The notes below the pieces were generated by a model. That model was given only the letters and a program-made list of their open reading frames with translations, ran no database searches and had not been told where the DNA came from. Source: Romanomermis culicivorax (Eukaryota > Nematoda > Enoplea > Mermithida > Mermithidae). From it: a stretch of DNA of 64,000 bases. This document shows positions 21,553-31,240 of the stretch, in pieces. The DNA is taken from positions 1,177,634 to 1,241,633 of the forward strand of contig CAWUHX010000076.1 in NCBI GenBank assembly GCA_963922205.1, in the 5' to 3' direction. Within the stretch, counting starts at the first letter, position 1. Each line of letters starts with the position of its first letter. Made by a program: the position numbers and the translations under genes.

Positions 21553-23967
21553 TCAGTTTCGTAAAACGCAGCGAACGGCTATAATCTGATTCAAATGTCC
21601 ATTCGTGGACCAAATATGCAACTTTATTTCGTGTTTTTCAGCTTTGATCAGTGGCGGAGGGCGACATTGCGTCGTTTTCGGGACCATCAAGGCACGACCG
21701 CCTCGTGAAGCGCCACATTGGTAGAAAGGTTCGCCGAAGGAATAGCCCACAACAAAGAAAAGTAACAACACGGCGGCGAACAAAAAATAAGAAGAGGTAA
21801 GTGAGACGAAATTTCTAAGAATTTGTTGGAAATGGTGTTGAGGAACTCTTCTTCTGGCACATTTTCTGCTTCTTTGAACTGCTTCTGCTCTAAATTGAAA
21901 TTGTAAATCTTCTGGCCTTCCTGGATCCGTTCTTGAGTCAGTTTGAGCTGACTGATGTCGCATGGGATCTTCTGGGGAGGTGACTTCGGGCCTCTGAACA
22001 ATCCATGGTATCGACTTATTGATCCATCCTTCTGTCGTAAATTCCAGGGGTCCTTGTCTAGCGATCACTCTTCGTCGTGACTGGCTTACAAATTCGTGCA
22101 TATGCATAAAATTCAAAATATCACATAAATTACAAATACTGGCTGCAGCAGGCCCATCAAAAATAAAATAAACTTCACCCATGGGGCGGCTTCCAGAGGG
22201 ACGGTGGGAATTATGACCTCCAGTCTGAGCCGTATTCATGAAAACATTAACTGATTCGACTTGCCCAGAATTTCCAAATTGCTGACGGCGCCGTCTATCT
22301 TCATAATAGTCGAAATCAGAAGTTTCATCAAAATCACTTTCTAAATAACCATTTTCTAAATGTTCTGGGACTTCATAATAATTGCCAGTATACCCATGGG
22401 AGGCAATAGTGGGGTTATCGCTAATTTCTTCAGATCCTGTCCCACTACTCACCAATATGGAGTGTCCGGTTCCAAAATAAAATTCATTATATCGGGCCAT
22501 AAAAACATGTGCCTGAGGCCTCACATTGGAATTTCCATACAGATCGAAATCATCGCAATTCCAGGGATCGGACTGTTCTGCGATGGTGTCAGGATTAAAT
22601 TCTGACACGTTGGGCCCATTAGCCTCGGCAAGACAAAGCTGACTATTGACTCCTCGGGTTCCAGAAAGGGCATCTCCTGGACTCCTAGGGTTCGAAACGC
22701 CTCGGGTTGGCATCTGTACTCGGGGCGGTCCACCACGCCACGTGCTACGCGGGGAACTCGAAAATCTGGAATCTTGATTTCGTTCGAGCATGGGGCAAGT
22801 AGAAGAATAATGCCCACTTCTACCACATCTATAACAAGAAACGGTACCATCTGAGGACCTTCCTGATGAGCGGCCGCAGTTAAAGTTGGTATTTATCGCG
22901 CGATTTGGGCGACCTCCCATCCTGTTGGGCTCTTGGGGACCGTTCGATTGAATCTGAAAACCTCTCGCGTTGTTCCTAGGCCAAGAACGATATTCTTGCC
23001 GTGGCCACCTGTTGAAATTAGTATTTTGATTCGTCCTTTGTTCATATCTTCTTTCCAAATTCGAATTTCCGGCCAAGTTGACAGCACTCAACTGTTGCAC
23101 CAAATTGGTCAGCTGACTGACGGAATTCGCCAAAACTTGAAACGAAGGGTTATTTTCACCGTGATATTGTTTTTCTCGTAATTCTTGTTTTTCAGCTTCA
23201 GCAACGGCGGCCTCAAACGAATCCGGCTCAGCGTTTTGGACCCAACGACGAATATCAGGTATTAGTCGATTTATAAAATGATTTTTAACAATTATATCAG
23301 GTTCTCCAGCTCCATTCCAGGTTGGAAAAGCTCGTTTGGCTAGACAACGGACATCAGCGGCGAAAACGGCGACGGGTTCTCCCAACGATTGCATTCTGGC
23401 GACTAGTTGCTCGTACTTGACGTCGATTTGGCGATTATCGGGAAACTTGGCTAGGTAAGCACCAGTCCATGCATCCCAATCAGCCAAAGGAGGTTGTCTC
23501 GCTTCTAATTCTCCAAAATAATTGAGCGCGGCGCCTCGTAAATAATTTGCTAGCAGGGCCGTTTTTCTACTTAGGGCAGTAGCACCTGCCAAAATCGCTA
23601 ATCTTGAAAATTTTCTTTCCCATTCTGACCAATTTAAATCGTTCGGGTCGCCAGCAAATGGGGATAGATCGCCTAGACCGGTGGGAATCGTCGGGCGGGT
23701 TTCATACAGTTCTGTAACTCGAGCCACTGTATTTCGTAGCAAATCGTTGATTTGTTCCATGGCCATTTCGTCTCTATTTTCAACTAAAACTTGATCTTCT
23801 TGATTCGCCAAAACTTGTAAATTTTCTTCTTCTAAATTTTCTTCTTGTGGTGCACGTTCAAATAATGGTCGTCCACTTCTAGTTCGTCGGTGTTCTGTAG
23901 GATTCTGGCGAGCGCGGGTGATTACGTTATCAAAAATCGAAAAAAGTGAATTTTCTTCTTCAGCCAT
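21553..23967 (-). CDS. gag: Gag-like polyprotein with CCHC zinc knuckle and C-terminal membrane/signal segment
   Basis: 804 residues from ATG at 23967 to TGA at 21553-21555. Residues about 95-265 resemble the retrotransposon gag/capsid fold ('FAGDPNDLNWSEWERKFSRL', 'KTALLANYLRGAALNYF', an Arg/Phe-rich capsid C-terminal part). A nucleocapsid CCHC knuckle is at 378-391 (CYRCGRSGHYSSTC). Residues about 440-700 are acidic to polar and unassigned. A hydrophobic segment (about 725-742) is followed by a short Cys-containing stretch, which looks like a signal peptide and the start of the glycoprotein, not normal gag. The TGA stop is followed by open sequence in the same frame, so the stop falls within the glycoprotein unit. 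Confidence 0.88.
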   Translation of the reverse strand: MAEEENSLFSIFDNVITRARQNPTEHRRTRSGRPLFERAPQEENLEEENLQVLANQEDQVLVENRDEMAMEQINDLLRNTVARVTELYETRPTIPTGLGDLSPFAGDPNDLNWSEWERKFSRLAILAGATALSRKTALLANYLRGAALNYFGELEARQPPLADWDAWTGAYLAKFPDNRQIDVKYEQLVARMQSLGEPVAVFAADVRCLAKRAFPTWNGAGEPDIIVKNHFINRLIPDIRRWVQNAEPDSFEAAVAEAEKQELREKQYHGENNPSFQVLANSVSQLTNLVQQLSAVNLAGNSNLERRYEQRTNQNTNFNRWPRQEYRSWPRNNARGFQIQSNGPQEPNRMGGRPNRAINTNFNCGRSSGRSSDGTVSCYRCGRSGHYSSTCPMLERNQDSRFSSSPRSTWRGGPPRVQMPTRGVSNPRSPGDALSGTRGVNSQLCLAEANGPNVSEFNPDTIAEQSDPWNCDDFDLYGNSNVRPQAHVFMARYNEFYFGTGHSILVSSGTGSEEISDNPTIASHGYTGNYYEVPEHLENGYLESDFDETSDFDYYEDRRRRQQFGNSGQVESVNVFMNTAQTGGHNSHRPSGSRPMGEVYFIFDGPAAASICNLCDILNFMHMHEFVSQSRRRVIARQGPLEFTTEGWINKSIPWIVQRPEVTSPEDPMRHQSAQTDSRTDPGRPEDLQFQFRAEAVQRSRKCARRRVPQHHFQQILRNFVSLTSSYFLFAAVLLLFFVVGYSFGEPFYQCGASRGGRALMVPKTTQCRPPPLIKAEKHEIKLHIWSTNGHLNQIIAVRCVLRN

Positions 23968-24114
23968 TCTTCAAGAAAAAATCGTCAAGCTCGAAAAATT
24001 CGAAAAACGCCAGGTAAATCGCCAAATAAAATCGTCAGCCTTCGTGCTTCTTTATTTCTTCTTTATTTTCAGGCTTCTTCAACGTCAATTCGATCCGAAA
24101 ATTGCAGTCGACGG

Positions 24115-24132
24115 TCCTGCCACGAATCGCCA
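24115..24132 (-). other. Primer-binding site
   Basis: Two bases after the 5' LTR the minus strand reads TGGCGATTCGTGGCAGGA, complementary to a tRNA 3' end terminating in CGCCA. This is the expected place and form for tRNA priming of minus-strand DNA. The G discriminator base before CCA is compatible with a serine tRNA, but the tRNA was not identified. Confidence 0.7.
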
Positions 24133-24134
24133 CT

Positions 24135-24753
24135 TGTAAGGTTTGTCAATTTTTAGGTCAATGGAAAATACAGGTTACTGTAGCTGAATAACCTGCAGAT
24201 CGGACTGAATACTAAAACGTTCTTAATTTATTCTTTCTTCTTCAGAATCGTCAACGAAAACGTCAAAGGATGGGCGGCAACGGCGACGATTTAGGAAAAC
24301 GCCAAAGTAATTAAAAGGAAAATCTTAGTCTCGAAACGAAAATATATTTCTTCCAGCTTCCAATAGTCGCAAAAGCCGGACGGAACAATCGACGTTTTTC
24401 CAGCGACCCTACGACGATGGTAAAGAGCAGAGAAAGCAGTCAAGCCGAATTTATTGATAAAATGTTGAAGTGAAGTGAAGTGATTTTAACATACAAAACA
24501 AGCGTTTATATATAAATAAAAAGACATAAAAACTAAGCATTGACGTCATAGTTTCACATAATCTTAGATTATAATCTTAATAAGCGTAGTCGTACGAAAA
24601 TAAAAAAAGTTGGATTGCGTAATCGAAGAGTCTTGACACGATGTCTGCAGCAAGATTGGATAACGTAGGTTCGCCTGGTGTGTGTGTGGTAGTGAGGGCG
24701 TCGCCGTTTACTGTAGGTTTCTTAATTATTGATTGATTTAGAGCGCTCTCACA
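24135..24753 (-). repeat. 5' LTR of the retroelement
   Basis: 619 bp, TG...CA ends. It is the upstream LTR because gag lies immediately to its left on the minus strand and the PBS adjoins it. It differs from the 3' LTR at four positions by eye. Confidence 0.95.
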
Positions 24754-24757
24754 CCTC

Positions 24758-25246
24758 GCTTACCTGTTTCCACCTACTGTATGCTTCTTTCGCCACGCCT
24801 CTTGCTTTAATTTATTCTTAATTTCCACGCTCACATGCCTTTTAATCTACAGTATGCTTTGCCGCCTCTATGTTTTTTAGTTTTTCATGTATTTTTCGGT
24901 TTTCCATGCATTCCTCCTAAATCTTCTGTCTGGGTCAGGATTTCTGTACTTTCTACATGGGCAGGTGTGTTTACACGTTTGGAGGGAATTATTGTACCTA
25001 CAGAATGTGTATTCTCATTACGAGGGTCAGGTGCCAATGTGGAAATAATTATGTGTGTCTTTAATTGGGTCAATGGGGTGTGGGATGATCAAAATAAAGT
25101 GCTTCACATGAATTTATAAGAATGTTTGGGTGTGAATTCCAGACACCCTTGAGACGATAGATTAATAAATGAAATTATATCTAATAAATGAATATCACAT
25201 ACTGTACAATTTGTATTTACATTAATGCTTCAGCATGTACGTTACA
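24758..25246 (+). mobile_element. Solo LTR, family B (copy 2), right part
   Basis: Continuation of the LTR interrupted at 13850. It ends in GTACGTTACA and is followed by the ACTG target duplication. The 94-codon open frame at 24835 lies wholly inside the LTR and is not supported as a gene. Confidence 0.8.
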
Positions 25247-26058
25247 ACTGACTCCCACCTCGAAAATTCTTCCCGCGCAGTTTTTGCCAACTTGATAGGG
25301 GTTCCCAAACAGTGATAACTTTGTTTGCTGACGTCACTGCATATATGCGGCTACCGTTTTCTAACGCCGTGAAAAAAAACAAACAAAATGTTGAATTCTA
25401 TTTTGAGGCCAAATTATTCAATAATTCAATAGTGAAAACGAGTTTTATTTGTCCTGAAATTAATTTTCATTCAAAAAATTGTTGTGGGAACGGATAGTAC
25501 ACGTACAGATAGACGCAGTACACGCACATGTTTGCCGCTCACTGTCGAGAAAATTTTTTCAGCAGTTACAGTAATGAGCTTATAATTTTTGATATCTTGA
25601 AGTTTTTAATACGGAATCGCTGCATCCATCATTTCAAAGTCAACAGAGTATTGTTTTTTTCAGTGTTTGATGAGCGTTCCATGAGGAAAAAATTAATACC
25701 TCACAGAACTAGCTTTTTTTGTGATTCGCAAGATGCAAAAAAAATTTTATAACGTTCGTGAATGACTGACTTTTCATCCAATTATCGATTCCTCTGTTTT
25801 AGTTTGATCTGTGCACTGTTTCTGTTTGACTCATCGGCCTGTTCCTCAAATGGGGAAAGAGATCTAAATTTTTTCCCCATTGTCCCGAAGTCGTCTTTTT
25901 ACTTAAAAATGCTCATAGCCGCTTTATTTGAGTATTTTTAAAGCCGTTTCAAACCTGGTATTTTTAGAGCCGTTATTTCATTAAAATTGAGAAAAGAATT
26001 GAAAATATCGAATCTGAAGTCTAATTTACAGGCATTGTGGAACAAATTTTCCAGCAAA

Positions 26059-26265
26059 CATACCGTATTTGGGGGGGGGGACTCTCCCCCACTTGGCGGC
26101 CAACCATATACCCAACCCCCCCCCCAATTATAAAAAAATTGGCAAAAAAGTGTATGTTTTTTGGCCTTTTTTGGGAAAAATTTCGACTTTTTTCCACCCC
26201 CTACCACAAAATTTCGGATTTACCCCCCACCCCTCCAACAACCGGTCGGACCTCTTACAGGTATG
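26059..26265. mobile_element. G-tract MITE, copy 2
   Basis: Starts CATACC..., ends TTACAGGTATG. The order of blocks (tcccccactt ggcggccaac, the 'ttttttggccttttttggg' spacer, accggtcggacctcttac) matches copy 1 in reverse, with C runs instead of G runs on this strand. A shortened relative lies at about 26640-26791. Confidence 0.65.
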
Positions 26266-28009
26266 CCATCAAACTATCCAAGAGCATAATGACCCTGAAC
26301 TACATGAGAAATCGTCAGTTAAATCCTATTTGATGACACGTGAAAGCCCAAATAAGATGTTGATGTTTCCGGCGCCGAGACACTCTGCGACGCTGAAAAA
26401 TGAATCTTCCCGAACATTTATTTCAAGAATTAGATTTGAATTTTCTGTTCAAATGTCGTAATTTTTAGAATTTTATTATTTGTAAAATTTTGAAACCAGT
26501 AATTTATTCGTAAACTTTCATGGACTTGGCTGAAAAGATATTCGTAAGAAGAGTCAAAATTCCCGCAAACTACTTCTATGAAGCTTTTGAATCGGTTTTA
26601 CGTTAAGAAAGAAATAAATCGTTTAAAAAAGTTTAGAGGCGACCTTTGAGAGGTCCGAGCAGTTGGGGAGGGGGGGTCGAAAAAAGTCGAATTTTTTCCA
26701 AGAAAAGACACTTTTTTGTAAATTTTTTCAAGTCTGGGAGTTATGGTTGGCCAAGTTGGGGGTGGGGGCAATCCCCCCAATTACACGTATGGACTTGACG
26801 CTTTCTCGAATCTCGATAGATGTGTGAATGGAAAAATGCGGATCTTCATCAAATTACAAGAAAATATTGATCAAATTACAAGAAAATAAGATTATAATTA
26901 AAACATGCTATTATAACGTTTAACTGTTTGAGATGATGAAAACTATCACAGATCAAATAATAAGTGAAGGTTGACATGCTAAAAGCCGCGCCTGAGCTAA
27001 ATAGTACATAATAATGATTATTTAAGTTATAACCGGCGCCAAGCGCCGGGAAATCCTAAAAGGCATTTTTTCTGTATCCGATCCCCAAAACGTTCTTCCC
27101 TAAATGGGGAAAGAGCTTAAAATTTTTTCCTTAAAAGCACGATTTGGGGAAAAAATAACAGCGGTTCTGTGCCAGCGTTGTGAAGTTAGCCTCATTTTGG
27201 TCGGGTTTTACGCGGTTGGTAGGGCTTTTTTTCTTTTGATTTCCGATTTTTTTGAATAAATCACAAAATAGATTTTCGTTTTTTCGAAAACTCCGGTCAG
27301 GGAAAAACCGCTGTTTCCTCAAAGATTTTGTTCAACGTTGATAATCATCAGGGTTGGGAAAAAACCCATTTTCAAAATTTTGAATTTGGGTTTTTTGTGG
27401 GTTTAATCAGTTTTTTTTTATTTCAGAATTGTGGATCTGAATTAAGTATAAACCAAAAGCACAGGGTTGGCAAAAACCAAATTTTTGAAATTTCGACATT
27501 TTGGTTTTTCGGTTTTTAATGGTTTTTTGATTTTTCAATGGTTTTTTAGTGGTTTTTTCTGGTTTAATGCCTTAAAAGACTTGGTACATCAAAATAACTG
27601 CTGGAAACTCCCTGTATCATCTAAGACTAGTTAAGGCGCCTTATAATGGCAGTCAGAAGTATCATTCTTATCGGAAGTGCCATTATTTTATGCTATGAGA
27701 AATACCTATTATAACATTAGAAATACAGTAATTGCAGGCACATGAAAAAGAAACGATGAGTCAAGAACATAAGAAAAGTAAAAATGGAACAGAGCATGCG
27801 ATATGTAAGGGGAAAAAAGAAGAAAATTACAACTAAAGGTAAATAAACACTGGGCAATGCATCACGTATTACATAACGCACAGGAAAGCTGAAATGACAC
27901 AACTTTTAAGAATAACGTTTTCGATAAGAGGGTTTTAAATTGATAGATTATTACATATGTTATTAATATTAAAAACTGCAGTTGAAAGTCACGCTTAGAC
28001 ATTTTAGAT

Positions 28010-28290
28010 GTTTTCAAATTTTGGAGTTTTTACAGATGACGGTGGCCACGCACCGTTTTTTTTTCCTCAAATGGGGTGTTTTGAGGAAAAAAATTTCGAA
28101 ATGAGGAAAAAAATTTTGGGTATGGTTCTCATTGAGGAAAAAGTTTTGGGGAATTCAAAACCGAAAAGATGCGTTTTGGCGGACTTAAAAGGGTCAAAAT
28201 CTCAAAATTTTCCGGCGCTTCGCGCCGGTCATGGGTATAATCTTAACTATTTTCTATCAGGCGCGGCCATTAGCATATCTACTTCGACTT
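28010..28290. repeat. GCGC-hairpin repeat, copy matching 1975-2200 in reverse
   Basis: This block is a close reverse complement of 1975-2200. It shares the tggtgttttgaggaaaaaa-like and 'ggacttaaaagggtcaaaat' stretches, the hairpin CCGGCGCTTCGCGCCGG and the end 'caggcgcggccattagcata'. A more diverged relative lies at 26970-27060. No coding content. Confidence 0.65.
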
Positions 28291-30329
28291 ACTAATTAAT
28301 GCTCAACAGTTTCCATCAATCAAGTTAGCTCGCTTCATTTTCTAATCGTTAACAGTCCATTATGTCGCCCAAAATTGACATTTTTCATCAATTCTCTCAA
28401 TTTTTCTTCTCGATGCTTGGAAGTTTTTAAACGTTTGCAACCTGGACTTTTGCGTTTATTGAAGATGGAAATTGAAGACATCATTCTAGACTGCGATTTT
28501 AGAACTTCTATTCATAAATATCTGTTGGAAAGATTTATTTTCTAGCGTTTTAGAATATAAAAACCCGAAAATTTTTCCGGCGCTACGCGCCGGAATGGGG
28601 AACAAATTACAGTTCATCAGTTTGATTTTTATTTATTTCTCAACGTTGTGAAGGTTCATTTTCCAGCATTTTAGAAAGTGAAAATCCAAAAAAATTTTCG
28701 GCGCTTTGCGCCGGACCAAGAGCTAAATAAAATTAGATGATTCTAATCGGAACCACCAAAATGTCAATAGAGCGGATAAATTCCTGAGAACTCTATCGTT
28801 AACATGCTTCAACTGCTCCTGTAGAACACCAATATATTCTTCATGAGCTCATTTTTAACAAACATAACCAGAATTTTCTCAATTTTTTCCTCATCTTTGC
28901 AGGTTTCTGAATTCAAATACAACAAAATGCTTGGGTATGCTCTTAAAAATGCATAAAAAAGCATCCGTAGCCACATTATAAGCGTTTTTAAAAATGAGGA
29001 AAATTTTTTTGAAAATGAGGAAAAGAATTTTGGGTCCGGTTCTCATGTGGAAAAAATCTTCGAGGAAAAAAAAACGGTGTGGCCACGCCGAAATTGGTGG
29101 TGGCCACGCCGAAACATTTGGAAGAGGCTCTACAGCGCTGCGCCCTTCGGGCGCAGCTGCTGTACCCTAAGCCTAAGGAAAATTTTAAAGGTAGGGTAAA
29201 TTCGGTGGCCACCGTCATCTGCAGTTTACCCTAAATTTTTGTTTTTCAAACCTATCCGCTAGCTAACTACAGCAAATAGGCCTTGTATATACTGGTCTCG
29301 CTTGCACGATAGATTCATAGCCTATCGATTTATTTATATACATTTTGTGTAGGTTCAATTTTTTTGACGTCAAGTCTCATAAAAATGAGCAACTCAAAAG
29401 CGCTTCTCTTTCTCAGTATGCTTAACTGATCTGTATAAAATTTTATTATTGTTATCTCATTTATATTTTGGAATCTCGAGCTAAGAAAATTAAAAAGCTT
29501 ATAACAATAAATTAAAGATATTAAACTCAAACATATTTTATAAAATTTTGATGATATGGACCAATAGATGTCGCCCCGTATAGTCGGAGTACACTCTACG
29601 AAGATTTAGCGTCTAATTTTTTGTGAGCAAATTATAGCAAAATCGACTCATGTACTGAATGTGTGCTTGCAAGATGGATACAAAGAATATCGATTGATTT
29701 ATATCACATCTTTTGTGTACGAAATATATCATTAAAACACAATTTTTTCTACTTTGTAGTGAAGTCAATTTAACTAAATTAATTGTTTTGTTGATTTAGA
29801 TAGACACCAATACAGCCTAGTAGATCGACTAATGTGAAAAAACATTTCCCAATAATTTTGGAAAAAAACCAGAGATTTTCCAATTTTTTGGTTTTTTAAA
29901 AAACCAAAGCCTTGTCAACCCTGCAAAAGCAAATGCAACATCTCTTAAGTTTTATTCTTCATGAAGCAAAACATTTTTAGACCATTTTTCCTAATTTTAG
30001 GCAAAAATACACAGATTCCTTATCGTAACAAATAAAATCAAATATACTAATGCTCCTTCAAGATTTTTGGCATTGAATTTTATGAAGACTAGCTTTTCGA
30101 CCGACGAAGATGACAATCGATTATGCAACTTGGTGTGAACAAAATTTTTGCTGTGTAGACAACTGACAGCAGTAGTTATCTACACAGCAAGTCTAACCCG
30201 TTGATCTCAGATAGTTATCGTTCAGCAAACTCTGATCTAAGTCCCCCTGATCAAAGCCTTAGCTTTTTCACGCCATTTTTGGTAAAATTTTTCAAATTTA
30301 TGTTTCTTTTCCAACTTTTTTGTGAAAAC

Positions 30330-30858
30330 CATACCTGTAATTGGGGGGTGGGGGGACCCCCCAACTTGGCCAACCATATACCCAACCCCCCAGACTGGAA
30401 AGAATTAGAAAAAATGGACAAAAAAGTGGTAATTTTTACGGATAGCGGTGGCCACGCCGAAATTTCTCTGACGCCGGTGTTTGGGGGTTTTCATGATGTA
30501 GGGAAGAAAGAACAAGTGAAATTATGCATGGGAAAAGCGCCAAAATCTGGAAGAGCCTCAACAGCGCTGCGCCCTTCGGGCGCAGCTGCTGTACCCTAAG
30601 CCTAAGGAAAATTTTAAAGGAAAAATAAACTCAAATTAGATTTCCAAATTCGTTGACTTTCGACAATAAAGCGCGTCCCTAATCAGTGTTTTTTTTGTGT
30701 CAAAACATGGTTTTTGGCACAAAAAATTTGCGGCGGCCACCGCCATCCCTAATTTACCCAAAAAAGTGCCTTTTTGGGAAAAATTTTGGGTTTTCGACCC
30801 CCTCCCCTCTCGAGTTTACCCCCCCCCCCCCCAACTGGTCGGACCTCTTACAGGTATG
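30330..30858. mobile_element. G-tract MITE, copy 3, with internal insertion
   Basis: Ends are CATACCTGTA and TACAGGTATG. Between the two conserved halves, about 330 bp (about 30430-30760) of a 'ggtggccacgccgaaat' repeat containing the CTGCGCCCTTCGGGCGCAG hairpin is inserted. The same repeat occurs at about 29085-29215. Confidence 0.6.
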
Positions 30859-31240
30859 ATGAAAATCCTTCCAACCCAACTCTTCATTCGAAGTAGATCA
30901 CGAATTTTGACGTTTTCCGTCTAGAGTTATACAATTATTTGAGGGGAAGTTATTTTCTGGAACGGTTTTTATTGACAACGAAATCGAATGATTTTCAATA
31001 TTTTCTTATTTTTGATTGGTTCTAGCTCTCATTTAGGATATTATAGATCATTTCAAAGTGTTCGACAGTGCTTTCGATTAGAGTGCCACCTTACCTGTCA
31101 GAGAAATCCATCCAAAAATTCCAAAGGCTGAATGTTGAGAAAGGGCTTTTGTCCGTCTTAGTCAAGATGTCCACTCATCATTTATTTTTAGTGACGTACT
31201 TACGTTGAATCACATTTTTTTAACTCGATAGTCAGTTGTC

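Larger units (their letters stand above)
13851..24753 (-). mobile_element. Full-length Ty3/gypsy-type LTR retroelement with env-like domain, TSD CCTC
   Basis: Two 619-bp LTRs (13851-14469 and 24135-24753) bound a 9.7 kb interior. The whole is flanked by CCTC (13847-13850, 24754-24757). The LTRs differ at four positions by eye, so insertion is recent. The coding strand is minus: 5' LTR, PBS, gag (23967-21553), env-like plus protease (to 19498), RT/RNase H/integrase (19449-15973), about 1.5 kb of 3' region, 3' LTR. All three large frames share the same reading phase. Three of the four LTR differences are G in the 5' LTR and A in the 3' LTR on the + strand. Confidence 0.95.
25251..31240. other. 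Repeat field without a recognisable gene
   Basis: The stretch contains G-tract MITEs, several GCGC hairpins (about 27043, 28213, 28576, 28698), sequences beginning CAGGGTTGGCAAAAACC (27345, 27470) whose inverse lies near 29905-29925, two related segments at about 29280-29500 and 29640-29720, and a duplicated block with a GC hairpin (29090-29180 and 30540-30620). No protein domain is visible on either strand. Confidence 0.6.

Noticed and set aside
24835-25119. 94-codon plus-strand ORF
   Set aside because: Lies wholly inside the family B solo LTR; the matching stretch in copy 1 gives no conserved protein.
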